Of a stretch of DNA of 7,563 bases, positions 1 to 7,128 are shown piece by piece. The translations under genes and the position numbers were made by a program. How positions within the stretch are numbered: the first letter of the stretch is position 1; every line of letters begins with the position of its first letter. The notes beneath the pieces are model-generated. The model ran no database searches and was not told the DNA's origin. It worked only from the letters and a program-made list of their open reading frames with translations. This DNA comes from Methanofastidiosum sp. (GTDB lineage: Archaea; Methanobacteriota_B; Thermococci; Methanofastidiosales; Methanofastidiosaceae), in contig DUKX01000194.1 in the NCBI GenBank assembly GCA_013329085.1, forward strand, positions 999 through 8,561. The letters run 5' to 3'.

Positions 1-647
1 GGATTTAAAAGAGAGATGTCTGCATACAACTCAGGCTCCTGATTTAGAATTCTGCCGGCCATATCTAGCGTCAATCTATACACGGGGCTTGTACATTCAC
101 GGCTTTTTTTTATGTCAAAATCTAAATCTTTTAGAGAATGACAAAGAACAATTGCAGAAAAGTGAGTTAGCCCCTGGATCACAGCCATCATCCTGTCATG
201 TGTTTCTGGGGACATCTCAACAATGTTTGCGCCTCTTTTGGAAAGTGTGGAATTAATCTTTTGATAGAGATTGTTATTGGATATTCTTTGAGGGCATAGT
301 ATGATAGTCTGCCCAGATATATCACCTATAGAGGGTGCAAATAAGGGGTGAGTCCCTAAAACATCTGCCTTGGATTTTAACATTTCATCTATTGGCCCTA
401 CCTTAAGCGATGTTAGATCCATGAGGAGTTTTCCTTCTCCCATAAAAGGAACTATTTCTCTTATTACGGCTATTGTAGATTCAATAGGGACTGATACAAT
501 TACTACATCACTTCTCCGGATAAGCTCTTCTTTAGGAAGAGATGTGGATCTTGAGGAAACAAGAACTTCAAATCCCTCCTCCTCAAAGATTTTTTTGAAT
601 AGCCCCCCAAGTTTTCCAGTGCCCCCTATAATTCCAACTACTGTCAC
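1..647 (-). CDS. tyrA: Prephenate dehydrogenase, N-terminal part (3' end cut by window edge)
   Basis: Oxidative decarboxylation of prephenate to 4-hydroxyphenylpyruvate, the committed tyrosine step; cytoplasmic. 215 complete codons are visible and the frame is open to the window edge. Residues 3-14 (VVGIIGGTGKLG) form the Rossmann dinucleotide-binding loop. The second strand ends in SSRS with no acidic residue, which suggests NADP rather than NAD (inference). GTHPLF at 98-103 carries the catalytic-type His100. HD at 150-151 with QGLTHF at 158-163, and the later SPVYRLTLDMAGRI stretch, match the family's helical C-terminal domain. Start: I chose the GTG at 647-645 because GGGTGA lies 5 nt upstream and the protein then begins MTVVGIIGG. 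The alternative GTG at 656-654 overlaps the aroC stop as GTGA but lacks a good ribosome binding site; it would add three residues. Last gene visible of the operon. Whether a chorismate mutase or ACT domain is fused at the C-terminus cannot be seen. Confidence 0.93.
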   Translation of the reverse strand, partial: MTVVGIIGGTGKLGGLFKKIFEEEGFEVLVSSRSTSLPKEELIRRSDVVIVSVPIESTIAVIREIVPFMGEGKLLMDLTSLKVGPIDEMLKSKADVLGTHPLFAPSIGDISGQTIILCPQRISNNNLYQKINSTLSKRGANIVEMSPETHDRMMAVIQGLTHFSAIVLCHSLKDLDFDIKKSRECTSPVYRLTLDMAGRILNQEPELYADISLLN

Positions 648-652
648 TTTAG

Positions 653-658
653 TCACCC
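653..658 (-). promoter_or_regulatory. Probable tyrA ribosome binding site overlapping the aroC stop
   Basis: Read on the minus strand this is GGGTGA, with 5 nt before the GTG at 647-645. It contains GGTGA, complementary to the usual 16S rRNA tail. It overlaps the TGA stop of aroC, so ribosomes finishing aroC would sit on it. It favours the 647 start over the GTG at 656. Confidence 0.55.
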
Positions 659-1726
659 TATTGACTTCTGCATAAGCAGATGGTCTAAAATTGTAATGGC
701 GACCATTGCTTCGCATACTGGATTTATTCTTGGAATTGCACAGGGATCGTGCCTTCCTCCGATTTTAATTATACATTCATTTCCTTTGATATCAATTGTC
801 TTTTGTTCATTGGAAATTGATGGTATCGGCTTTACTGCAACTCGGATAACAATATTTTCTCCATTGGATATCCCGCCAACAATCCCCCCGGCCCTATTTG
901 TCACAAACCCCTTTTTATTCATCTGGTCATTACTTTCAGACCCGAACAAATTGGAAAGATTAAATCCTCCGCCAAATTCCACCCCTTTGACCGCACCAAT
1001 AGATAAGAGCCCTTTTCCTAAATCTGCTTCAAGTTTATCAAATACTGGCTCCCCCAATCCAACAGGAACATTTTTAACAACTATCTCGACAATCCCCCCA
1101 ACAGACTCACCTTGGGATTTTGCATTGAGAATTAATTGGGCCATTTGTCCAGAGAATCTTTTATCTGGGCACCATAATCTATCTTTTATTATATCTTCTC
1201 TTTTCAGGGAGTTTTGATCAATGCTAGATATTCCCATACCGCCGATATCCTTTGTAAATGAAAATAGTTCAAATCCTTTGATCTCTTTTTCCAAAACTTT
1301 TCTTGCAACAGCCCCAGCTGCAACTCTTGCAACTGTCTCTCTGCCAGAGGCTCTTCCACCACCTCTGTGGTCATACAGCCCATACTTCTTGAAGTAAGTA
1401 TAATCGGCATGCCCTGGTCGGAATACACCTTTTATTTTTTCATAAGAAGAAGAGTCAACATCTTTATTGTATATGATAATTGAAATAGGGGTTCCAAGTG
1501 TTTTTCCTTCGAACACTCCCGATAAAATCTCACACCTGTCATCTTCCTTCCTCGAAGTAGAAAGCTCATCGCTTTTTGGCTTTCTTAAATTCAGCTCTTT
1601 ATTAATTTCTTCTTCACTAAGAATAATTCCTGGTGGGCATCCGTCTATAACGACTCCCAACGCCTTGCCATGCGACTCTCCCCAGGTTGTAATCCTAAAA
1701 AATCTCCCGTAAGTATTTCCTCCCAT
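653..1726 (-). CDS. aroC: Chorismate synthase
   Basis: Converts EPSP to chorismate by anti-1,4-elimination of phosphate, using reduced FMN; the seventh and last shikimate step. The 357 residues match the common bacterial/archaeal length. All family signatures are present: GESHG at 16-20 (His19) near the N-terminus, RPGHAD at 103-108 (His106), the GGGRASGRET block at 122-131, and RHDPCAIPRINP starting at residue 325. The ATG at 1726-1724 shares one base with the aroK stop (TAATG), and AGGAG lies 9 nt upstream at 1736-1740, inside the end of aroK, so translation is probably coupled. The gene ends in TGA, where tyrA starts. No key residue appears to be missing. Whether this is a monofunctional enzyme needing an external flavin reductase, or bifunctional, cannot be told from the sequence. 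Confidence 0.98.
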   Translation of the reverse strand: MGGNTYGRFFRITTWGESHGKALGVVIDGCPPGIILSEEEINKELNLRKPKSDELSTSRKEDDRCEILSGVFEGKTLGTPISIIIYNKDVDSSSYEKIKGVFRPGHADYTYFKKYGLYDHRGGGRASGRETVARVAAGAVARKVLEKEIKGFELFSFTKDIGGMGISSIDQNSLKREDIIKDRLWCPDKRFSGQMAQLILNAKSQGESVGGIVEIVVKNVPVGLGEPVFDKLEADLGKGLLSIGAVKGVEFGGGFNLSNLFGSESNDQMNKKGFVTNRAGGIVGGISNGENIVIRVAVKPIPSISNEQKTIDIKGNECIIKIGGRHDPCAIPRINPVCEAMVAITILDHLLMQKSIG

Positions 1727-2238
1727 TAAATCAATCTCCTTTTCTCAAGCTCTAATAAGATTTTATCACAGACCTCATATGCACTTAAACCGTCTGTATC
1801 TATAATTATATCTGCTATTCCTTCATAAACTGGCATTCTTTCTGCCATTATTGCTTCTATTTCATTCTGGGGATCCTTATTTGTGAGAGAAGGTCTTGGC
1901 GAATCTCTTTCCATCCTGCTTCTCATTGTTTGAATATCTGCCGTTAATAAAATAAAGAGAGAGCCCTTAAGTGATTCGACATTCTCTTTATCCATAAGCG
2001 CTCCGCCCCCCAAGGAGATAACAGCATTATTCTCTTTTGATACATCCTTGATGACTTTTTTCTCTCTTGTTCTGAAATAATCCCAGCCTTTTTCATTGAT
2101 AATCTCCGGGATGCTTTTTGACTCTCTTTTTTCTATTATAGAGTCAGTATCAAAAAACACTCTGTCTGTGATGTCGGATAATCTAAGGCCAACTGTAGTC
2201 TTACCGACACACCTTAATCCAAATAGGAGTATATTCAA
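1726..2238 (-). CDS. aroK: Shikimate kinase, P-loop (NMP-kinase-like) type
   Basis: Phosphorylates shikimate at O3 with ATP (step 5). The 170 residues are normal for a single-domain AroK. Walker A is GLRCVGKT at 7-14. DTD at 30-32, Arg56 with Glu59, and GGG at 77-79 form the shikimate site, and a lid region RDSPRPSL at 111-118 supplies the lid arginine. The start is TTG: in this frame the codon just before it is TAA and the P-loop begins at residue 7, so no other start is possible. TTG and the aroA stop form a 4-nt overlap, TTGA. The ribosome binding site is weak (GGGGG, 6 nt upstream). This is not the GHMP-type shikimate kinase typical of archaea, which matters when judging the host. It sits after aroA, although its reaction comes before that of AroA. 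Confidence 0.96.
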   Translation of the reverse strand: MNILLFGLRCVGKTTVGLRLSDITDRVFFDTDSIIEKRESKSIPEIINEKGWDYFRTREKKVIKDVSKENNAVISLGGGALMDKENVESLKGSLFILLTADIQTMRSRMERDSPRPSLTNKDPQNEIEAIMAERMPVYEGIADIIIDTDGLSAYEVCDKILLELEKRRLI

Positions 2239-3515
2239 TTAATGCCCCCACATATTTTTGAAAAATCCTTCCAGAAGCTTGGGTATGATTTTGAGACGCA
2301 ATCTGGATCAAGAATTTTTATCCCTTCGATAAAAAGACCAGCAACTGCAAATGACATTGCCATACGATGATCTTTATAGGTTTCAATTTCAGCCCCATTT
2401 AGCTTACCAGGGATTATTACCAAGTAGTCGTTCCCTTCTTCAACTTTGCATCCAATTTTTGAAAGTTCGTTAGCAACTGCACTCAATCGATCTGTTTCTT
2501 TAAATCTCAATGTTTCAATGTTATATATTTTTGTTGGCCCTTTTGCAAAAGCTGAAACAACAGCTAGTGTTGGAACAATGTCTGGAGATTTTTTCATATC
2601 AATATCTATCCCTTTGAGTTCTCCGCCATTTAATGTCAATGACTTATCGGACCAAGAGACCTCGCACCCCATCTTTTCAAGTATATCTACAAATACCTTA
2701 TCGGCCTGCTTGGAATTATTATTTAGATTCTCAATATTTAACTTACCACCGCTGATAGCTGCAACAGCCATAAAGTAAGAGCTATTTGAAAAGTCTCCTT
2801 CAACGATATACTCGCAACCAACGTATTTCGAGGGAGAAATAAAAAAATCTGAAAAGTCTTTTCTTTGAACTCGAACTCCAAACTTTTCCATTACTTCCAG
2901 GGTCATCCCAACATAAGGGCTTGATGGAACTTGTCCAGTTACTTTGATCTTCATAGAAGGGCGTGCGTATGGTGATGTCATGAGCAAAGCGCTTAGGTAC
3001 TGACTGCTCTCTCTTGGTTCAAGTACTGTTTCTCCGCCAATAATCCCGTTTGAAGAGATTCTAACTGGTGGGCATCCTCTGTTTGAATCAATGGCTATAC
3101 CAAGTTTCATAAGAGAATCTTCAAGACCTTTCACAGGTCTCTTTCTTACTTCCTCATCACCATCAATAGTGACAACTCCATTTACAAGTGATGCTGTTGC
3201 CATAAGAAATCTAAGGGTAGTTCCAGAATTTCCAATGTAAAGTGGGGCGGCGGGTTCTTTTAGATTGCCCCCGCTTCCTTCTATAACAAAAATAAGCCCC
3301 TCATTATTTGAATCTTCTTTTATATTTATCCCAAGTTGCTTTAAGCACGTGATAGTATAGTTAGTATCATCTGAGATAAGTGGATCGATAATCTTTGATC
3401 TTCCCTCTGCTAGTGCAGATACAAAGAGGGCCCTGTGAGTGTAACTTTTTGAAGGTGGGGCTTTTATTTTGGCATCAATATCAAAATGGATGGGTTTAAT
3501 TTCTTTAATTTTCAT
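2235..3515 (-). CDS. aroA: 3-phosphoshikimate 1-carboxyvinyltransferase (EPSP synthase)
   Basis: Transfers the enolpyruvyl group of PEP to shikimate-3-phosphate (step 6); cytoplasmic, two-domain inverse alpha/beta barrel. The 426 residues are typical of a free-standing enzyme. Substrate-binding and catalytic blocks appear in order: PPSKSYTHR at 20-28 (Lys23), GNSGTTLRF at 95-103, RKRP at 124-127, SSQY at 170-173, Asp312 in SPDIVP, LRFKETDRL at 336-344 (Glu340) and KDHRMA at 381-386. The ATG at 3515-3513 has GAGGAG 8 nt upstream. Its first 11 bases overlap the end of aroDE, so the ribosome binding site lies inside the fusion gene. The gene ends in TGA, overlapping the TTG of aroK. GNSGTT is followed by LRF where the E. 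coli enzyme has MRP; as far as I recall this is common outside enterobacteria and I do not treat it as odd. Confidence 0.98.
   Translation of the reverse strand: MKIKEIKPIHFDIDAKIKAPPSKSYTHRALFVSALAEGRSKIIDPLISDDTNYTITCLKQLGINIKEDSNNEGLIFVIEGSGGNLKEPAAPLYIGNSGTTLRFLMATASLVNGVVTIDGDEEVRKRPVKGLEDSLMKLGIAIDSNRGCPPVRISSNGIIGGETVLEPRESSQYLSALLMTSPYARPSMKIKVTGQVPSSPYVGMTLEVMEKFGVRVQRKDFSDFFISPSKYVGCEYIVEGDFSNSSYFMAVAAISGGKLNIENLNNNSKQADKVFVDILEKMGCEVSWSDKSLTLNGGELKGIDIDMKKSPDIVPTLAVVSAFAKGPTKIYNIETLRFKETDRLSAVANELSKIGCKVEEGNDYLVIIPGKLNGAEIETYKDHRMAMSFAVAGLFIEGIKILDPDCVSKSYPSFWKDFSKICGGIN
2245..2249 (-). promoter_or_regulatory. Weak ribosome binding site of aroK
   Basis: On the minus strand this is GGGGG, inside the last codons of aroA and 6 nt before the TTG start of aroK. 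It pairs only partly with the 16S tail, so initiation at aroK probably depends on ribosomes terminating at the overlapping aroA TGA (inference). Confidence 0.4.
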
Positions 3516-5010
3516 TGTGCCTACTCCTCATCTCTAAAGCTTCTTTGGAAAATTTTTCCATCTTTTCAGAAGATGGCTTTATCCCAGTCCAGAGTTCAAA
3601 TTGGGCCATAGCCTGACCGATATACATATCCAATCCATTTGCAATCTTTGCCCCTTGTTCCCTTGACCTCGTCAATAATCTAGTCTCAAGTGGGCTGTAA
3701 ACAGCATCAAAAACTGTAATGCCCGATAGGTCTTTGGTAAAAAATGAATCTTCCATTGGACAATTATTTTCTTCGGGTGTCATCCCAATTTTTGTGGCGT
3801 TAACTAAAATATCAAATTCAACATCATTTCTGTCTTCCCACAATACTGTTTCAGCACCCAGATTTTTTGAAAGCTCTAGTGCCTTCTTTTCATCTCTGTT
3901 TGAGATTATTACTTCACCCTGCCTATTTGCTATACCAAATGCAATCGCTTTCCCAGCCCCCCCTGCACCAAGGATTAATACTTTTTTATTATTTATTGAA
4001 GTCAATTTTTCGATTGAGTAAACTGCCCCTATCCAATCTGTATTTGTTCCAAATAGGCCCTCATTGTTTTTCTTTATTGTATTAATCGCACCTATTTTTT
4101 GCGCCATAGTATCTATCTTATTTAGGAAGGGTACAATTCTTTCCTTGAAAGGCATCGTGACACAAAGTCCTTTGAATTGGCCCTTAAATGAACTCATGAA
4201 TCTATCTAAGTCATCTACCAAAAAGTTCAGATAAACTGCATCCATATTATAGTAAGAAAATAATTTGTTATGAACGTAATACCCTATACTTTCCTTAACG
4301 GGATTTCCAATAAGCCCGTAAATATCAAAAGTATTATTAATAGAGCCAGACCTATATACATCGTTTAGATCTTCTATCGGTATCTGTCCCAGGGCTGTTT
4401 TCCCCACTCCTCTTAATGGCGCATAAGATGTGTAACTTCCCCAAGAGTTACATAGTATCCTGCTTATCTCACCTTTCTCGCCCATGAGAAAAGAAATAAT
4501 TTTTTTGTTTTGACTTGATCTAGAAGATACAAGATCTTTTATTCTTAGATTGTCAGAAATATCTTTAGCATATGCAACTATCTTAACTATATCGTGACCT
4601 TGATTTTCCATTTGCAACAATATTTCTTTCAAGTTTTGCGGTGTTTCTTCAAAGTTATGGTAAGAAATAATTATATTTGTCTTTGAGTTATACTCTCTTC
4701 TTTTTGAGATTAGGTTGTGTAAAGAATCAATTGAAGATGACTCTATATCGATAAATCCAAATCCGATCTTTAATGCGTCTATCAGAGGAGAAATCCTCTC
4801 AGATTCACTTCCTTCAAATAAGCCGCCTTCATCTTTTTTTCTGTTAGTGACTATGATTCTTTTTTTGTCAAATTTATTGTTGATTTCTGATAGATCTAAA
4901 TCTTTGATTAAATCTATTCTTATCTCTGCTAGCTCACCTTTTTCCAATGCCTTTTCTAAAAGAGTTGTTGCTTCTTTTTGCGATGACGGCATAATTGAAG
5001 CAGTAATCAA
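3505..5010 (-). CDS. aroDE: Fused 3-dehydroquinate dehydratase (type I) / shikimate dehydrogenase
   Basis: Two consecutive enzymes, steps 3 and 4, in one 501-residue chain. Residues 1 to about 218 are a type I dehydroquinate dehydratase: EIRID at 29-33, Arg57, EGG at 61-63, SYHN at 116-119 (His118), the Schiff-base lysine Lys143 in IVKI, Arg184, and TALGQ ending at Gln209. Residues about 229-480 are shikimate dehydrogenase: YGLIGNPV at 231-238, VTMPFK at 284-289 (catalytic Lys289), GAINT at 307-311, GTNTD at 321-325 (Asp325), the NADP-binding GAGGAG at 348-353 with NRD at 371-373, NATKIGM at 404-410, Tyr438, and Gln466 in the final helix. The shikimate-binding S-x-S is S-I-G at 241-243. The start is TTG at 5010-5008, overlapping the aroB stop as TTGA, with GGAGG 10 nt upstream. 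A start at Met7 would remove the first barrel strand. No stop or frameshift separates the halves, so the fusion reads as real. Confidence 0.95.
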   Translation of the reverse strand: MITASIMPSSQKEATTLLEKALEKGELAEIRIDLIKDLDLSEINNKFDKKRIIVTNRKKDEGGLFEGSESERISPLIDALKIGFGFIDIESSSIDSLHNLISKRREYNSKTNIIISYHNFEETPQNLKEILLQMENQGHDIVKIVAYAKDISDNLRIKDLVSSRSSQNKKIISFLMGEKGEISRILCNSWGSYTSYAPLRGVGKTALGQIPIEDLNDVYRSGSINNTFDIYGLIGNPVKESIGYYVHNKLFSYYNMDAVYLNFLVDDLDRFMSSFKGQFKGLCVTMPFKERIVPFLNKIDTMAQKIGAINTIKKNNEGLFGTNTDWIGAVYSIEKLTSINNKKVLILGAGGAGKAIAFGIANRQGEVIISNRDEKKALELSKNLGAETVLWEDRNDVEFDILVNATKIGMTPEENNCPMEDSFFTKDLSGITVFDAVYSPLETRLLTRSREQGAKIANGLDMYIGQAMAQFELWTGIKPSSEKMEKFSKEALEMRSRHNEN

Positions 5011-6104
5011 GACAGTCCTGCCTCCGCTAAAGATTTCTTTACAATCTCATCGTCTACCTGGATCCCATAAACAGCTTTTCCTATACCTTCTATCAAAGAA
5101 TACTCAACTACCCCTTTCCTAGTTTTTTTGTCCAAAATAGTTTTCTTTATTATTTTATCAGCTGATGTTTTGAAAGAAATGTCAAGAAGTTTTGATTTTT
5201 TAAGAAGTTGAAATATCCTCTCCTTATCTTCTGATTTCAGGATCCCAATTTTTTCAGAAATAGATGTTTCAATTGCCATCCCGATGCCAACTGCCCTTCC
5301 ATGCGATATCTCAAAATCTGAAAGGATCTCGATAGAGTGACCAATTGTGTGTCCAAAATTTAAAATCTTTCTAAGGCCCGATTCCTTCTCATCTTTTTGC
5401 ACTATATCGGCTTTAATTTTAAGGGATGAGATAATCGCATTATCAATAAATTCTTTTTCAAGTTTAACTACTCTATCGATATTTGACTCAAGATATGTGA
5501 AAAATTTTCCATCTTTTATAATTGCAGATTTGACTATTTCAGCAATGCCATTTACTATTTCTTTATTTGGTAGAGTATCAAGAAAATCTAAATCAATATA
5601 GACCTTATTTGGAGGATAAAAGGCTCCGATAAGATTTTTTCCTGATGGATGATCTATTCCTACTTTTCCACCTATGCTGCTATCAACTTGAGAAAGAAGT
5701 GTCGTTGGTATCTGTATGAAAGGAACTCCTCTCATGTATGTGGCAGCTATAAAACCTGCAAGGTCCCCAGTGACCCCTCCACCTAAAGCAATAATCAAAG
5801 TATCTCTACCAAACCCAAGTTCAAATAGCCTATCTTCAAGCTCCTCTTTTGTCTTCCTATTTTTTGATTTCTCCCCGGCTTTGAAACATAGGATAAAAAC
5901 TCGATCTTTTTTATCGAGTTTTTGAAGAATTTTATTCCCATATATCTCTTCTACATTTGAGTCGGTTATTATGGCAATTTTATGGCCTTCATATTCTTGG
6001 AATATCTCTTCAAACGCTTTTTGGAGGATATTCCTACCAACAACTATATCATATTGGCTTCTTCCAGTAGATACCTTGATTATTTCAGTTTCTGGATTGT
6101 TCAT
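5007..6104 (-). CDS. aroB: 3-dehydroquinate synthase
   Basis: Converts DAHP to 3-dehydroquinate (step 2) using NAD and a divalent metal, usually Zn. The 365 residues fit the family. The N-terminal NAD-binding half carries DSNVEEIYG at 48-56, GEKSKNRKT at 77-85 and GGGVTGDLAGFIAATYMRG at 108-126, followed by PTTLLSQVDSSIGGKVGI at 133-150. The C-terminal half carries the metal ligands Glu189 (AEIVK), His252 (FGHTIGH) and His268 (SHGRAVG). An in-frame TTG at 6122 would add six residues (MDGKYR), but they lie inside aroF with no ribosome binding site. The ATG at 6104 follows the aroF stop by one base and has GGACGGG 9 nt upstream, so I prefer it. The gene ends in TGA within the TTG start of aroDE. 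A perfect inverted repeat lies in codons 61-71. Confidence 0.97.
   Translation of the reverse strand: MNNPETEIIKVSTGRSQYDIVVGRNILQKAFEEIFQEYEGHKIAIITDSNVEEIYGNKILQKLDKKDRVFILCFKAGEKSKNRKTKEELEDRLFELGFGRDTLIIALGGGVTGDLAGFIAATYMRGVPFIQIPTTLLSQVDSSIGGKVGIDHPSGKNLIGAFYPPNKVYIDLDFLDTLPNKEIVNGIAEIVKSAIIKDGKFFTYLESNIDRVVKLEKEFIDNAIISSLKIKADIVQKDEKESGLRKILNFGHTIGHSIEILSDFEISHGRAVGIGMAIETSISEKIGILKSEDKERIFQLLKKSKLLDISFKTSADKIIKKTILDKKTRKGVVEYSLIEGIGKAVYGIQVDDEIVKKSLAEAGLS
5021..5025 (-). promoter_or_regulatory. Ribosome binding site supporting the TTG start of aroDE
   Basis: GGAGG on the minus strand, inside the last codons of aroB and 10 nt before the TTG at 5010-5008. It supports this start over the internal ATG at codon 7. 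Confidence 0.6.
5895..5923. repeat. Perfect 11-bp inverted repeat with 7-nt loop inside aroB
   Basis: The arms are AAAAACTCGAT (5895-5905) and ATCGAGTTTTT (5913-5923), exact reverse complements, around the loop CTTTTTT. In the aroB transcript the hairpin starts with A and ends in a run of five U, so it resembles a weak intrinsic terminator on either strand, with only three G-C pairs per stem. It encodes roughly residues KLDKKDRVF of aroB, so codon content may explain part of it. The repeat is directly seen; any function is a guess. Confidence 0.6.
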
Positions 6105-6105
6105 T

Positions 6106-7128
6106 CTATATTTCCCGTCCAAACATTCTAGATATATATTTTATTTCTCCCATCAATGCATGAAGGTCAGCAGTGCTTATTGTCTGGTCTGCATCACTTA
6201 TAGCTTTCTCTGGATCGGTATGTGCTTCAACGGTTACGCCATCTGCGCCACAGGCTATTGCAGCAAGGGCCATGGGTTTTACAATATCTCTTCTTCCAGT
6301 ACCGTGACTTGGGTCAACGATTACAGGTAAATGGCTTTCAGCCTTCAATACTGGCACTATGCTTAGATCCAATGTATTTCTTGTGAAATCTGAAAATGTC
6401 CTGATGCCTCTTTCACATAGCATGACCTTCTCATTTCCACCTGCAAGAATGTACTCTGCGGCTGAAAGAAATTCTTTCAGTGTGGCCCACATTCCCCTCT
6501 TTAGAAGTACTGGTTTGTCACATTTTCCAAGCTCTTTTAGCAAAGCGTAGTTCTGCATATTTCTAGTCCCAACTTGTAGTATATCTGCATATTCAGCTAC
6601 AAGATTTACATCCCTTGTGTCCATTACTTCAGTACATATTGGAAGACCAGTTTCTTCCTTTGCTTCTAATAAAAATTTCAGACCTTTTTCCCCTAGCCCC
6701 TGGAAGTCTTTAGGCGCTGTACGTGGCTTGAATGCACCCCCTCTTAATATAGTGGCCCCTGAGCTTTTTACTTCTCTTGCGATGTTAATAATCTGATCCT
6801 CGCTTTCAACTGTGCATGGCCCAGCCATTACGACAATCTTTTTACCGCCTATCTCAGTGCCATTTACCTTAATAACTGTATTCTCTTTGTTAAAGGCTCT
6901 AGAAACTAATTTGTAAGGCTTTGATACTCGTACAACTTCTTCTATGTAAGGTGTGGCCCTTAATCTTTCAACATCACTTTCATCTATCGCAGATACATCT
7001 CCGATTACACCAATTACAGTTCTATTCTCTCCCTGCGATAGGTGAGTATTGAAACCAAGATCTTTTATCTTTTTGATGGTCTCTTGAACTTGGCTTTCTT
7101 CTGCACCCATCTTCATTATTATTATCAT
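6106..7128 (-). CDS. aroF: 3-deoxy-7-phosphoheptulonate (DAHP) synthase, type I-beta
   Basis: Condenses PEP and erythrose-4-phosphate to DAHP, the entry step and usual control point. The 340 residues closely match the 338-residue Thermotoga maritima type. Residues 1 to about 70 form a ferredoxin-like/ACT-like domain, which in that enzyme mediates Phe/Tyr inhibition; the barrel follows. Metal ligands are Cys105 (AGPC), His275 (DPSHG), Glu301 and Asp312, each three higher than the ligands I recall for T. maritima. Other motifs are [10 protein letters not shown] at 130-139, VGTRNMQN at 186-193, [11 protein letters not shown] at 210-220 and CERGIRTF at 238-245. EAHTDPE at 301-307 has Thr where Pro is usual. 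The ATG at 7128 follows the upstream stop directly, with GGGAGGG 8 nt upstream; two more in-frame ATGs follow at codons 5 and 7. KDO8P synthase is related, but the N-terminal domain and context favour DAHP synthase. Confidence 0.97.
   Translation of the reverse strand: MIIIMKMGAEESQVQETIKKIKDLGFNTHLSQGENRTVIGVIGDVSAIDESDVERLRATPYIEEVVRVSKPYKLVSRAFNKENTVIKVNGTEIGGKKIVVMAGPCTVESEDQIINIAREVKSSGATILRGGAFKPRTAPKDFQGLGEKGLKFLLEAKEETGLPICTEVMDTRDVNLVAEYADILQVGTRNMQNYALLKELGKCDKPVLLKRGMWATLKEFLSAAEYILAGGNEKVMLCERGIRTFSDFTRNTLDLSIVPVLKAESHLPVIVDPSHGTGRRDIVKPMALAAIACGADGVTVEAHTDPEKAISDADQTISTADLHALMGEIKYISRMFGREI
6114..6120 (-). promoter_or_regulatory. Ribosome binding site deciding the aroB start
   Basis: GGACGGG on the minus strand, 9 nt before the ATG at 6104-6102 and within the Gly-Arg codons at the end of aroF. 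The equivalent site after the upstream paralog reads GGGAGGG, so the aroB site is the weaker of the two. The alternative TTG at 6122 has nothing comparable upstream. Confidence 0.45.
6486..6540. repeat. 55-bp direct repeat, copy inside aroF
   Basis: Matches 7509-7563 at 54 of 55 positions; the only mismatch is 6496 (c) against 7519 (t), and 6497-6540 is identical to 7520-7563. It encodes the LKELGK...LLKRG and MW residues of the DAHP synthase barrel. The flanking parts of the two genes are clearly more diverged. Confidence 0.9.

Noticed and set aside
696..1217. 173-codon open frame on the plus strand
   Set aside because: It lies wholly antisense to aroC, whose catalytic motifs are intact; the protein is low-complexity, rich in Pro, Ser and Ile, with no recognisable family. 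The other plus-strand frames (370-675, 2446-2778, 4715-5122, 5971-6330 and similar) are likewise antisense shadows of purine-rich genes.
1204..1428. 74-codon open frame on the minus strand within aroC
   Set aside because: It is a shifted frame of aroC across the GRASGRET region; aroC reads through without any break, so this is not a frameshift fragment or a separate gene.
3505..5010. Quinate catabolism gene instead of a biosynthetic aroDE
   Set aside because: The S-I-G change leaves quinate use possible, but the gene is coupled between aroB and aroA and no other dehydroquinate dehydratase or shikimate dehydrogenase is present, so biosynthesis is the simpler reading.
6102..6122. TTG at 6122 as the start of aroB
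   Set aside because: It adds six residues encoded inside aroF and has no ribosome binding site; the ATG at 6104 fits family length, spacing and GGACGGG upstream.
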